64,000 bases of DNA from Streptomyces deccanensis (GCF_022385335.1 NZ_CP092431.1:2728001-2792000); one strand, 5' to 3'; shown: positions 55,153 to 63,357, counted from the stretch's first letter. Made by a program: numbers and translations. Notes: a model not told the origin generated them from the sequence alone.

Positions 55153-55800
55153 TCAGAGTTCGGGTCCGTCCCCCGGTTCCTCCTGATAGGAGTAGCGCTG
55201 TTCCCGCCAGGGGTCGCCGATGTTGTGGTAGCCGCGCTCCTCCCAGAAACCGCGGCGGTCGGCGGTCATGTACTCGATGCCGCGGACCCATTTGGGGCCC
55301 TTCCAGGCGTAGAGGTGGGGGACGACGAGGCGGACCGGGAAGCCGTGCTCGGCGGTGAGGAGTTCGCCGTCCTTGTGGGTGGCGAAGATCGTGCGGTCGT
55401 CGGCGAAGTCGGCGAGGCGGAGGTTGGAGCTGAAGCCGTACTCCGCCCACACCATCACATGGGTGACTTCGGCGGCGGGCGGCGCGGTGTCCAGGATCGT
55501 CCGGGCCGGGATGCCGCCCCATTCGGCGCCGACCATGCTGAACTTCGTCACGCAGTGCAGGTCGGCCACGACCGAGGCGTACGGCAGGGCGGTGAACTCG
55601 TCGTGGGTCCAGGCGTGCTTCTCGCCGTCGGCGGTGGCGCCGAAGACCCGGAAGTCCCAGCGCTCGGGACGGAACTTGGGGACGGGTCCGTAATGCGTGA
55701 CGGGCCAGCCGCGCTGGAGCCGCTGTCCCGGCGGAAGCTGCGACGACGCCGCGTTCTCAGAGGCGCGATCTCCTGATTCGCGTTCCACCGGCTGACCCAT
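55153..55800 (-). CDS. Molybdopterin-dependent oxidoreductase, sulfite oxidase-like
   Basis: 215 residues from the ATG at 55800. The single Moco-binding domain is recognised by VVADLHCVTKFSMVGAEWGG, with Cys83 the expected molybdenum ligand, and HGFPVRLVVPHLYAWKGPKWV, a typical sulfite-oxidase-family box. The dimerisation domain of true sulfite oxidases is absent, as in YedY/MsrP-like short forms, and no Tat signal is seen, so the protein is probably cytoplasmic. Substrate unknown. Divergent from bacterioferritin. Confidence 0.85.
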   Translation of the reverse strand: MGQPVERESGDRASENAASSQLPPGQRLQRGWPVTHYGPVPKFRPERWDFRVFGATADGEKHAWTHDEFTALPYASVVADLHCVTKFSMVGAEWGGIPARTILDTAPPAAEVTHVMVWAEYGFSSNLRLADFADDRTIFATHKDGELLTAEHGFPVRLVVPHLYAWKGPKWVRGIEYMTADRRGFWEERGYHNIGDPWREQRYSYQEEPGDGPEL

Positions 55801-55866
55801 GACTCCATCCTGACAGACCCCGGGTGGTGCACATGACCAGGGTCCACCCGACCCGGACATTTAGAA

Positions 55867-55904
55867 CTAAGGCTGCACTTACTTACTAAGCTTGCACTTA
55901 CTGG
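55867..55904 (+). promoter_or_regulatory. Tandem 19-bp direct repeat upstream of bfr
   Basis: CTAAGGCTGCACTTACTTA (55867-55885) and CTAAGCTTGCACTTACTGG (55886-55904) match at 15 of 19 positions, head to tail. TTAGAACTAA just before is a small palindrome. The region is AT-rich against the genome, and the first unit partly resembles a DmdR/DtxR iron box. Confidence 0.6.
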
Positions 55905-55974
55905 ACGATCTTCGACAGCGGTGCAATCATCGCGGCGCAACCTCCCAGTTCCCCGCTTGGAAGGAGCCTCTGCG

Positions 55975-56454
55975 ATGCAGGGCGACCCCGAGGTCATCGA
56001 ATTCCTCAACGAGCAGTTGACCGCGGAGCTCACCGCGATCAACCAGTACTTCCTGCACGCCAAGATGCAGGAGAACTTCGGCTGGACGAAGCTCGCGAAG
56101 TACACGCGTCACGAGTCGTTCGACGAGATGAAGCACGCGGAGGTGCTCACCGACCGGATCCTGTTCCTGGACGGGCTGCCGAACTACCAGCGGCTGTTCC
56201 ACGTCCGGGTGGGCCAGACGGTCAAGGAGATGTTCGAGGCCGACCGGCAGATCGAGGTCGAGGCGATCGACCGTCTCAAGCGCGGCATCGAGGTGATGCG
56301 CGCCAAGGGCGACATCACCTCGGCGAACATCTTCGAGTCGATCCTCGAGGACGAGGAGCACCACATCGACTACCTCGACACCCAGCTGGAACTGCTGGAG
56401 AAGCTCGGCGAGGCGCTCTACATCGCCCAGCTGATCGAACAGCCCGAGAGCTGA
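55975..56454 (+). CDS. bfr: Bacterioferritin
   Basis: 159 residues from the ATG at 55975, AAGGAG upstream at 55961-55966. The ferroxidase ligands are complete (Glu18, Glu51, His54, Glu94, Glu127, His130) and the haem ligand Met52 is present. It forms a 24-subunit haem-containing iron store. The adjacent, convergent bfd gene encodes its ferredoxin partner, which reduces stored iron for release. Confidence 0.97.
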   Translation: MQGDPEVIEFLNEQLTAELTAINQYFLHAKMQENFGWTKLAKYTRHESFDEMKHAEVLTDRILFLDGLPNYQRLFHVRVGQTVKEMFEADRQIEVEAIDRLKRGIEVMRAKGDITSANIFESILEDEEHHIDYLDTQLELLEKLGEALYIAQLIEQPES

Positions 56455-56464
56455 GCCGTCCGGG

Positions 56465-56689
56465 TCAGGCCGCTTCCTCGAGCTCGGTGAAGACCGACTC
56501 GCCCTGGTCGGCCGACTCACGGCGCGGGCACGCCCCCCGGCCGAGGATCGCCTGGATCCGCCGGACGCACGAACCGCAGTCGGTGCCGGCCTTGCAGGCC
56601 GACGCGATCTGGCGAGGGGTGCAGGCGCCGTCCGCCGCATGTTTCTTGACCTGCTGCTCGGTGATGCCGAAGCAACTGCAGACGAACAC
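56465..56689 (-). CDS. bfd: Bacterioferritin-associated [2Fe-2S] ferredoxin
   Basis: 74 residues from the GTG at 56689. This start has GGGAGG eight bases upstream and gives VFVCSCFGIT, the standard Bfd beginning; a GTG three codons earlier abuts the same ribosome site and is less likely. Cluster ligands are Cys4, Cys6, Cys38 and Cys41. Three further Cys occur (23, 32, 54). It binds Bfr and passes electrons to release iron. An iron box lies upstream, so it should be induced when iron is low. Confidence 0.93.
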   Translation of the reverse strand: MFVCSCFGITEQQVKKHAADGACTPRQIASACKAGTDCGSCVRRIQAILGRGACPRRESADQGESVFTELEEAA

Positions 56690-56734
56690 GCGGTTCACCT
56701 CCCGCCGGGATCGATAGGTGGCGCCATCCCGATG

Positions 56735-56753
56735 ATCGGTGAGGCTAACCTAA
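56735..56753 (-). promoter_or_regulatory. Iron box (DmdR1/DtxR-type operator) before bfd
   Basis: On the minus strand TTAGGTTAGCCTCACCGAT matches most of the Streptomyces iron-box consensus TTAGGTTAGGCTCACCTAA. It lies 46-64 bases before the bfd GTG, fitting an operator over the promoter. Confidence 0.8.
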
Positions 56754-56786
56754 CCTTACCCGGCGGGCCGGGACCGCAAAAGTGGA

Positions 56787-56820
56787 GTGGGGCGCGGATC
56801 GTATGTGATCCGCGCCCCAC
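56787..56820 (-). terminator. Terminator after the DAHP synthase gene
   Basis: Perfect 14-bp stem (56787-56800 with 56807-56820) with a GTATGT loop, about 50 bases beyond the aroH stop on the minus strand. It also insulates bfd from read-through. Confidence 0.8.
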
Positions 56821-56871
56821 GTCATGCCCTGTCACGCACCCGTAACAGGCGCACCCACTGTTGATCTTTTA

Positions 56872-58230
56872 CTAGTCGCGGTACAGCTCCGCGACCAGGA
56901 ACGCCAGGTCCAGGGACTGGCTGCGGTTGAGCCGGGGGTCGCACGCGGTCTCGTAGCGCTGGTGCAGGTCGTCGACGAAGATCTCGTCACCGCCGCCCAC
57001 GCACTCGGTGACGTCGTCACCGGTGAGCTCCACGTGGATGCCGCCCGGGTGGGTGCCGAGGCCCTTGTGGACCTCGAAGAAGCCCTTGACCTCGTCGAGC
57101 ACGTCGTCGAAGCGGCGGGTCTTGTGGCCGGAGGCCGCCTCGAAGGTGTTGCCGTGCATCGGGTCGGTCACCCAGGCCACGGTGGCGCCGGAGGCGGTGA
57201 CCTTCTCGACCAGCTCGGGCAGCTTGTCGCGGACCTTGTCCGCGCCCATGCGCACGATGAAGGTGAGGCGGCCCGGCTCGCGGTGCGGGTCGAGGCGCTC
57301 GATGTACTGCAGCGCCTCCTCGGCCGTGGTCGTCGGGCCGAGCTTGATCCCGATCGGGTTGCGGATCTGCGAGGCGAACTCGATGTGCGCGTGGTCCAGC
57401 TGCCGGGTGCGCTCGCCGATCCACACCATGTGCGCGGAGACGTCGTACAGGTGCCCCGTGCGCGAGTCCACGCGGGTGAGCGCCGACTCGTAGTCGAGCA
57501 GCAGCGCCTCGTGCGAGGAGAAGAACTCGACGGTGCGGAACTCCTCCGGGTCGGCCCCGCAGGCGTGCATGAAGTTCAGCGCGTTGTCGATCTCGCGGGC
57601 GAGCTGCTCGTAGCGCTGGCCGGACGGGGACGACTTCACGAAGTCCTGGTTCCAGGCGTGCACCTGGCGCAGGTCGGCGTAGCCGCCGGTGGTGAAGGCG
57701 CGCACCAGGTTGAGCGTGGAGGCGGAGGCGTTGTACATCCGCTTCAGGCGCTCGGGGTCCGGGATGCGGGCGGCCTCGTTGAAGTCGAAGCCGTTGACCG
57801 AGTCGCCGCGGTACGTCGGCAGGGTCACGCCGTCGCGGGTCTCGGTGCCCTTGGAGCGCGGCTTGGAGTACTGGCCGGCGATCCGGCCGACCTTCACGAC
57901 CGGCACGGAGGCCGCGTACGTGAGGACGGCGCCCATCTGGAGCAGTGTCTTCAGCTTGTTGCGGATGTGGTCGGCCGACACGGCGTCGAAGGCCTCGGCG
58001 CAGTCGCCGCCCTGGAGGAGGAACGCCTCTCCCTTGGCGACGGACGCCATCCGGGCGCGCAGCTGGTCGCACTCGCCCGCGAAGACGAGCGGCGGATACG
58101 ACTCGAGCTCCGCAACGACTGCGCGCAGAGCCTCGGTGTCGGGGTACTCGGGCTGCTGCGCCGCGGGCAGGTCTCGCCAGGTGTTGCCAGCGCTCGCGCT
58201 GGACTTAGCGTTCACGGTCACGACGTCCAC
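56872..58230 (-). CDS. aroH: Class II 3-deoxy-7-phosphoheptulonate (DAHP) synthase
   Basis: 452 residues, class II (plant/AroA-II type). GGDCAEAF (metal-binding Cys77), GRIAGQYSKPRS, GIKLGPTT, WVTDPMHGNT and GGIHVELTGDDVTEC are signature blocks. It condenses PEP and erythrose-4-phosphate, the first step to aromatic amino acids. It sits near the trpEG gene 2 kb away, giving an aromatic-synthesis neighbourhood. Start is GTG at 58230; an internal GTG at codon 4 is possible. Confidence 0.96.
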   Translation of the reverse strand: MDVVTVNAKSSASAGNTWRDLPAAQQPEYPDTEALRAVVAELESYPPLVFAGECDQLRARMASVAKGEAFLLQGGDCAEAFDAVSADHIRNKLKTLLQMGAVLTYAASVPVVKVGRIAGQYSKPRSKGTETRDGVTLPTYRGDSVNGFDFNEAARIPDPERLKRMYNASASTLNLVRAFTTGGYADLRQVHAWNQDFVKSSPSGQRYEQLAREIDNALNFMHACGADPEEFRTVEFFSSHEALLLDYESALTRVDSRTGHLYDVSAHMVWIGERTRQLDHAHIEFASQIRNPIGIKLGPTTTAEEALQYIERLDPHREPGRLTFIVRMGADKVRDKLPELVEKVTASGATVAWVTDPMHGNTFEAASGHKTRRFDDVLDEVKGFFEVHKGLGTHPGGIHVELTGDDVTECVGGGDEIFVDDLHQRYETACDPRLNRSQSLDLAFLVAELYRD

Positions 58231-58276
58231 ATTACGGGGTCATGTCCGCCGTCCATCCCGCTGCTCATCAAGTGAG

Positions 58277-58308
58277 ACGAACCCCGCTCGATCGGGAGCG
58301 GGGTTCGT
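58277..58308 (-). terminator. Terminator after the secreted protein gene
   Basis: Perfect 13-bp stem (58277-58289 with 58296-58308) with a six-base loop, 26 bases beyond the stop at 58335 and upstream of aroH. Confidence 0.8.
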
Positions 58309-58334
58309 CCGGCCGGTGGCATGGGCCGCCGGTG

Positions 58335-59873
58335 TCAGTGCAGGTTCATGACCGCGCTGTCGTCGAAGCCGACGGCGAAGACCGTGCGCAGCGACAGGTT
58401 GGCGGCGTTGTTGTAGCCGTCACAGGCGTTCTTCTTCTCGTCCGGCTCCTCCACGGCCTTGAACTCGTGGGGGAAGCTCGTGCGCAGCGTCGTACCGGCG
58501 CAGATGTGCTCCGTGAGCCCCCAGAGCTCCTCGACCTGGTCCGTGCCGAGCCTCGGCCAGTAGCTCAGGGCCTGGGGCGTGCCCACCGCCCAGTTGCCGT
58601 TCGCGTACACGGTCTCGCCGACCGTGCGGTTGCAGGCCGTGGTGGCGCGGGTGTCGCCCACCCAGGTGTGCGAGAAGACGGCGGGCTGGAGGGCGCAGCC
58701 CTTGTGGAAGGCGAAGTTCAGCAGCCCGGCGCCGTCGGTCCAGGTCATGCCGCCCTGGAGGCCCACGTAGCGGGAGGCGGCGTAGGCGTCCTGGATCACG
58801 GTCTTGCCGCCCGACATGTTGAGCAGCCCCGGGTAGGTCGAGGCGCTCGTCGGATTGAGCTGGTAGCGCACCACCCGGCCGCCCGCGGCGCTGCCGAACC
58901 ACTCGCCGGTGACCAGCTTGTACGGGCCGCCGCCGGACTTGTCGAGGGAGAGCCAGGAGTAGCAGAGGGAGTCGGCGTCGGGGGTGCCGTTCACGGCGTC
59001 CGCGTCACAGGCGCCGGAGGGCGGCGGGGAGGCCTGCTTGTAGTAGTGCACCTGCGGCAGCACGTACGGGTAGCCGCAGGCGCTGGACTTCCCGGTGCCG
59101 TCGATGCCGTAGGAGTTGAGGCCGGAGCCGTAGGTGTCGACCTTGCCCAGCTTGTTGATGTCGAAGACGCGGATGCCGTTGGAGGTGTCCGTGACGTAGA
59201 TGTAGTTGCCGTACCAGACGATGCCGCCGCCGTGGCCGGTGACGAACTTGAAGTCCGCGCCGCTCTCGGTCGGCTCGACGAGCAGGATGTGGCGGTACTT
59301 CTGGGTGTCACGGTCGATGAGGGTGAGCTTGAGCAGGTTGTTCGTCTTGCACTTGTCGTTGGCCTCGTAGTCGCCGGCCGCGTTGGTCTTGAAGGTCTCG
59401 TAGTGCCAGGCGACCGCCGTGACGCGCTTGTCCTGGATGGCGCCGTCGGCCCCGTCGGCGGTGCCGGTGCTGCTCATGCCCTGCGGCCACCAGCGCGGAG
59501 TGGTGTCGTCGCCGTGCGCCGAGGACCAGCACCAGGCGACCTTCCGGGTCACCGGCGGCAGGGCCTTCGTCTCGTCGCCGGCGCAGGCGCGCATGGTGCG
59601 CAGGTTCATCCAGGGGTCGCTCGCCCCGGAGGAGTTCGTCGTGTAGTTGGTGGTGACGACGTCGGCGAGGTCGGCGTTCGCCAGCTTGCCGTCGAGGGTG
59701 GTGGCCGCCGACACGGTGCTCGTGTCGGTCATCTTGAACCTGTCGCCGCTCAGCGTCAGCTTCGTCACCACCGGCTCGTCCGCGGCCGCCGCGGGCTGCC
59801 CGGTGAGGCCGGCGAACAGGGCTGCCGCCGCGACGACGAAGGCCAGGGGCCTCGTTCTCCCTATGAGTGACAC
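58335..59873 (-). CDS. Secreted cysteine-rich protein of unknown function
   Basis: 512 residues from the GTG at 59873, preceded by AAGGG at good spacing. A Sec signal peptide (about 1-31, cleavage near QPAAAADE) is followed by a mature protein with ten Cys, an even number fit for disulfides, and beta-propeller-like stretches (GGGIVWYGNYIYVTDTSNGIRVFDINKLG). No enzyme motif is recognised. It is monocistronic, ending at a hairpin; upstream DNA is AT-rich against the genome. Secreted lectin-like or surface functions are possible. Confidence 0.85.
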   Translation of the reverse strand: MSLIGRTRPLAFVVAAAALFAGLTGQPAAAADEPVVTKLTLSGDRFKMTDTSTVSAATTLDGKLANADLADVVTTNYTTNSSGASDPWMNLRTMRACAGDETKALPPVTRKVAWCWSSAHGDDTTPRWWPQGMSSTGTADGADGAIQDKRVTAVAWHYETFKTNAAGDYEANDKCKTNNLLKLTLIDRDTQKYRHILLVEPTESGADFKFVTGHGGGIVWYGNYIYVTDTSNGIRVFDINKLGKVDTYGSGLNSYGIDGTGKSSACGYPYVLPQVHYYKQASPPPSGACDADAVNGTPDADSLCYSWLSLDKSGGGPYKLVTGEWFGSAAGGRVVRYQLNPTSASTYPGLLNMSGGKTVIQDAYAASRYVGLQGGMTWTDGAGLLNFAFHKGCALQPAVFSHTWVGDTRATTACNRTVGETVYANGNWAVGTPQALSYWPRLGTDQVEELWGLTEHICAGTTLRTSFPHEFKAVEEPDEKKNACDGYNNAANLSLRTVFAVGFDDSAVMNLH

Positions 59874-59983
59874 ACTCGCCCTTCCGTATCCACAAATCGA
59901 CTCGAACATGTCAAGACTGAACAGTAGGTGATCATAAATTGAACCCTCCGCGTGGATCACATGAGTTCCGCGGGGATCTCCGG

Positions 59984-59989
59984 TAGGGT
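59984..59989 (+). promoter_or_regulatory. Candidate -10 of the trp leader
   Basis: TAGGGT ends eight bases before the trpL ATG, so initiation about seven bases downstream would put the start at or one base before the ATG: a leaderless leader peptide. No good -35 is seen. Confidence 0.55.
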
Positions 59990-59996
59990 GCGGCGC

Positions 59997-60053
59997 ATGT
60001 TCGCGCACTCGACCCAGAACTGGTGGTGGACCGCTCATCCGGCGGCCCACTGA
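59997..60053 (+). CDS. trpL: trp operon leader peptide
   Basis: An 18-residue open frame (MFAHSTQNWWWTAHPAAH) with three consecutive Trp codons TGG at 60021-60029. It precedes a terminator and the anthranilate synthase gene. Stalling at the Trp codons when charged tRNA-Trp is scarce should favour the antiterminator. No ribosome site is visible, consistent with a leaderless start. A trp attenuator of this kind is known for anthranilate synthase in S. venezuelae. Confidence 0.9.
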   Translation: MFAHSTQNWWWTAHPAAH

Positions 60054-60074
60054 CTGCGCGTACGCAAGACTTCG

Positions 60075-60107
60075 CGAAGGCCGCCCGAGGGGCGGCCTTC
60101 GGCGTTT
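60075..60107 (+). terminator. trp attenuator terminator
   Basis: Perfect 12-bp stem (60075-60086 with 60090-60101) with a GAG loop and GCGTTT after. The competing antiterminator is GGCGGCC (60041-60047), inside trpL, pairing with GGCCGCC (60079-60085). Confidence 0.85.
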
Positions 60108-60170
60108 CCAGGGCCCGGCCGTTCCTCCCCGATCACCGCGAGACCGTGATCCCCCAGGGAAGAGGAACCC

Positions 60171-62048
60171 ATGGACCTGACCCGGCTGCTGTCCGACGAC
60201 CGTCCGTTCGCACTGCTGCGACGGCGCACCCCCGGCCTCCACGACCACGACACGGTGGAGCTGCTGATCGGCCCGGTGACGACGTACGAGCGGCTCGCCG
60301 ACCTGCCCGACGAGGGGCTGGCGCTCGTCCCGTTCCGGCAGATCCGCGAACGCGGCTTCGACGTCCGCGACGACGGGACGCCCCTGTCGGTGCTGGTGCC
60401 CGAGGAGTCGTACGCGCTGCCGCTGGAGCGGGCCCTCGCCCAGCTGCCCGCGCACGACGTCCGGGTCGAGGGCGGCGGCTTCGACGTCGGAGACGAGGAG
60501 TACGCGGAGATCGTCGGCCGGGTGCTGCGCGACGAGATCGGGCGGGGCGAGGGCGCCAACTTCGTGATCCGGCGGACGTACGAGGGCACGGTCCCGGGCT
60601 TCGGTCGCGCCGACGCGCTGGCGCTGTTCCGGCGGCTGCTGGAGGTCGAGCGGGGGGCGTACTGGACCTTCGTGGTGCACACCGGTGAGCGCACACTGGT
60701 CGGCGCATCCCCCGAGGTGCACGTCCGGATGTCCGGCGGGACGGTCGTGATGAACCCGATCAGCGGGACGTACCGCTATCCGGCCGAGGGCCCCACCCCG
60801 GAGGATCTGCTGGCCTTCCTCGGCGACGGCAAGGAGATCGAGGAGCTGTCGATGGTCGTCGACGAGGAGCTCAAGATGATGTGCACGGTCGGCGACATGG
60901 GCGGGGTCGTGGTCGGGCCCCGACTGAAGGAGATGGCGCACCTGGCGCACACCGAGTACGAGCTGCGCGGCCGGTCCTCACTGGATGTGCGGGAGGTGCT
61001 GAAGGAGACGATGTTCGCCGCGACGGTCACCGGCTCGCCGGTGCAGAACGCGTGCCGGGTGATCGAGCGGTACGAGCCCCTCGGGCGGGACGGTGTCGCG
61101 CGCGGGTACTACGCCGGCGCTTTGGCGCTGCTGGGTCGGGACGCGGGCGGCGCGCAGACCCTCGACTCCCCGATCCTGATCCGTACGGCCGACATCGCGG
61201 CGGACGGGCGGCTGAGGGTGCCGGTGGGGGCCACGCTGGTCCGGGGCTCGGACCCCGCGAGCGAGGTCGCCGAGACCCATGCGAAGGCGGCGGGGGTGCT
61301 GGCGGCGCTGGGGGTACGACCCGGGCGGCCGGAGCGGGAGCGGGTGCGGCCGGGGCTGGCCGAGGATCCGCGGGTGCGGGCCGCGCTGGACGGGCGGCGG
61401 GCCTCGCTGGCGCCGTTCTGGCTGCGGATGCGGGAGCGCACGGGTGAGCTGACCGGGCACGCGCTCGTCGTCGACGCCGAGGACACCTTCACGGCGATGC
61501 TCGCGCATCTGCTGCGGTCGTCGGGGCTGGAGGTGACGGTACGGCGGTACGACGAGCCGGGGCTGCGGGAGGGGGTGCTCGCGCACGAGGGCGTGGTGGT
61601 GCTGGGGCCCGGGCCCGGGGATCCGTCGGACGGGGCCGACCCCAAGATGACGTTTCTGCGGTCGCTGACCGCCGAGGTGCTGCGGGGGCACCGGTACGGG
61701 GTGCTCGGGGTGTGTCTCGGGCACGAACTGCTCGCGCTGGAGCTGGGGTTGGAGATCGTGCGGAAGAAGGTGCCGTACCAGGGGGCGCAGACGGAGATCG
61801 ATCTGTTCGGGCGGCCCGAGACGGTGGGGTTCTACAACAGCTTCGTGGCCCGGTGCGACGACGGGACGGCCGGGGAGTTGGCCGCGCGGGGGGTCGAGGT
61901 CAGCCGCAACGGCGGCGACGAGGTGCACGCGCTGCGCGGCCCCGGGTTCGCGGGGGTGCAGTTCCATCCGGAGTCGGTGCTGACGCTGGACGGGGTGAGT
62001 GTGGTGGGTGAACTGGTGGCGGGGGTCCAGTCTCTGCGGGCGGTTTAG
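60171..62048 (+). CDS. trpE: Fused anthranilate synthase (TrpE-TrpG)
   Basis: 625 residues. The N-terminal about 430 residues are the chorismate-using component I, with PISGTYRYPAEG, LSMVVDEELKMM and TVTGSPVQNACRVIE. The C-terminal about 190 are the glutamine amidotransferase component II, with VVLGPGPGDPSD, the catalytic Cys in GVCLGHELLAL and FHPESVLT. The usual GHQ reads GHE. It converts chorismate and glutamine to anthranilate for tryptophan. Attenuation by trpL upstream fits a biosynthetic role; fused forms also occur in phenazine-type secondary pathways. Ribosome site AGAGGA precedes the ATG. Confidence 0.94.
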   Translation: MDLTRLLSDDRPFALLRRRTPGLHDHDTVELLIGPVTTYERLADLPDEGLALVPFRQIRERGFDVRDDGTPLSVLVPEESYALPLERALAQLPAHDVRVEGGGFDVGDEEYAEIVGRVLRDEIGRGEGANFVIRRTYEGTVPGFGRADALALFRRLLEVERGAYWTFVVHTGERTLVGASPEVHVRMSGGTVVMNPISGTYRYPAEGPTPEDLLAFLGDGKEIEELSMVVDEELKMMCTVGDMGGVVVGPRLKEMAHLAHTEYELRGRSSLDVREVLKETMFAATVTGSPVQNACRVIERYEPLGRDGVARGYYAGALALLGRDAGGAQTLDSPILIRTADIAADGRLRVPVGATLVRGSDPASEVAETHAKAAGVLAALGVRPGRPERERVRPGLAEDPRVRAALDGRRASLAPFWLRMRERTGELTGHALVVDAEDTFTAMLAHLLRSSGLEVTVRRYDEPGLREGVLAHEGVVVLGPGPGDPSDGADPKMTFLRSLTAEVLRGHRYGVLGVCLGHELLALELGLEIVRKKVPYQGAQTEIDLFGRPETVGFYNSFVARCDDGTAGELAARGVEVSRNGGDEVHALRGPGFAGVQFHPESVLTLDGVSVVGELVAGVQSLRAV

Positions 62049-62106
62049 GGGCGGGGGGTTGGTGGGGCTCGGGGTGCGTTGTCGGGTGCGGGTGGGTGGG
62101 GGCTGG

Positions 62107-62226
62107 TCGCGCAGTTCCCCGCGCCCCTAAAAGACCAGGCCCTGCGGGCCTGAAGGGCGACGGGGCTGCGGGCCTGAAAAGCATGGGCGCAGCCCATGCT
62201 TTTCAGGGGCGCGGGGAACTGCGCGA
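62107..62226. repeat. Composite inverted repeat between trpEG and pfkA
   Basis: The 22-base arm TCGCGCAGTTCCCCGCGCCC plus CT (62107-62128) is perfectly complementary to 62205-62226. A 76-base interior holds another perfect hairpin and two GCGGGCCTGAA words. The right arm equals the dispersed 22-mer at 43039-43060. It fills the convergent gap between the two genes. Confidence 0.85.
62174..62206. terminator. Nested terminator hairpin
   Basis: Perfect 15-bp stem (62174-62188 with 62192-62206) with a GCA loop, AT-rich at the base (CTGAAAAGC/GCTTTTCAG). It lies inside the larger inverted repeat and can act on both the trpEG and pfkA transcripts. Confidence 0.75.
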
Positions 62227-62288
62227 GAAGCCCCACCGGGCCCGCACCCGCCGACGCACCCGCACCCCCCACCCCCTCGGGCGCACCC

Positions 62289-63317
62289 TCAGCCGAAGAA
62301 GACGCCGACCTCCTCGTACAGGCTCGGGTCCACCGTCTTCAACTTGGCCGTCGCGTCGGCGATCGGGACGCGGACGATGTCGGTGCCACGCAGCGCCACC
62401 ATCTTGCCGAAGTCCCGGTCGCGCACCGCGTCGATCGCGTGGAGGCCGAACCGCGTGGCGAGCCAGCGGTCGAACGCCGAAGGCGTACCGCCGCGCTGGA
62501 CGTGGCCGAGGACGGTGGTCCGGGCCTCCTTGCCGGTCCGCCTCTCGATCTCCTTGGACAGCCACTCCCCGACCCCGGAGAGGCGGACGTGGCCGAAGGA
62601 GTCGAGCGAGCCGTCCTTGAGGACCATCTCGCCGTCCTTCGGCATGGCCCCCTCCGCGACGACCACGATGGGCGCGTACGAGGCCTTGAAGCGGGACGTC
62701 ACCCAGGCGCACACCTTGTCGACGTCGAAGCGCTGTTCGGGGATGAGGATGACGTTGGCGCCGCCGGCGAGACCGGAGTGGATGGCGATCCAGCCGGCGT
62801 GACGGCCCATCACCTCCACCACCAGGACGCGCATGTGGGACTCGGCGGTGGTGTGGAGGCGGTCGATCGCCTCCGTGGCGATGCCGACCGCGGTATCGAA
62901 GCCGAAGGTGTAGTCCGTGGCGGAGAGGTCGTTGTCGATGGTCTTGGGGACGCCCACGCACGGCACGCCGTACTCGTCCGACAGTCGCGCGGCCACCCCG
63001 AGCGTGTCCTCGCCACCGATGGCGATGAGTGCCTCGACCTCCTGCTTGGCGAGGTTCTCCTTGATCCGGCGGATGCCGTTCTCCTCCTTGAGCGGGTTGG
63101 TGCGGGAGGAGCCGAGGATCGTGCCGCCGCGGGGCAGGATGCCGCGCACGGCGGGGATGTCGAGGCGGACGGTGTCGTTCTCCAGGGGTCCTCGCCAGCC
63201 GTCCCGGAAGCCGACGAAGTCGTAGCCGTACTCCTGTACGCCCTTGCGGACGACGCCCCGGATGACGGCGTTGAGCCCGGGGCAGTCGCCGCCTCCGGTC
63301 AGTACTCCGACGCGCAT
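62289..63317 (-). CDS. pfkA: 6-phosphofructokinase
   Basis: 342 residues from the ATG at 63317; the frame is open upstream but the fold begins MRVGVLTGGGDCPGLNAVIRG. Signatures: GGEDTLG, PKTIDNDLSATDYTFGFDTA, MGRHAGWIA, and RTTVLGHVQRGG. It phosphorylates fructose-6-phosphate at the committing step of glycolysis. The GGEDT and PKTIDND boxes are shared with PPi-dependent enzymes, but Streptomyces members of this group use ATP, so ATP is expected. A Crp-like palindrome lies upstream. Confidence 0.94.
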   Translation of the reverse strand: MRVGVLTGGGDCPGLNAVIRGVVRKGVQEYGYDFVGFRDGWRGPLENDTVRLDIPAVRGILPRGGTILGSSRTNPLKEENGIRRIKENLAKQEVEALIAIGGEDTLGVAARLSDEYGVPCVGVPKTIDNDLSATDYTFGFDTAVGIATEAIDRLHTTAESHMRVLVVEVMGRHAGWIAIHSGLAGGANVILIPEQRFDVDKVCAWVTSRFKASYAPIVVVAEGAMPKDGEMVLKDGSLDSFGHVRLSGVGEWLSKEIERRTGKEARTTVLGHVQRGGTPSAFDRWLATRFGLHAIDAVRDRDFGKMVALRGTDIVRVPIADATAKLKTVDPSLYEEVGVFFG

Positions 63318-63357
63318 GGAAATGTCCCTTCGCCGCGGTTGCCTGGTGAGGGTCACG

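Noticed and set aside
60171..62048. Phenazine-type secondary-metabolism PhzE
   Set aside because: The trpL attenuator and closeness to DAHP synthase favour tryptophan supply, and no phenazine genes are in view; the fusion alone does not decide.
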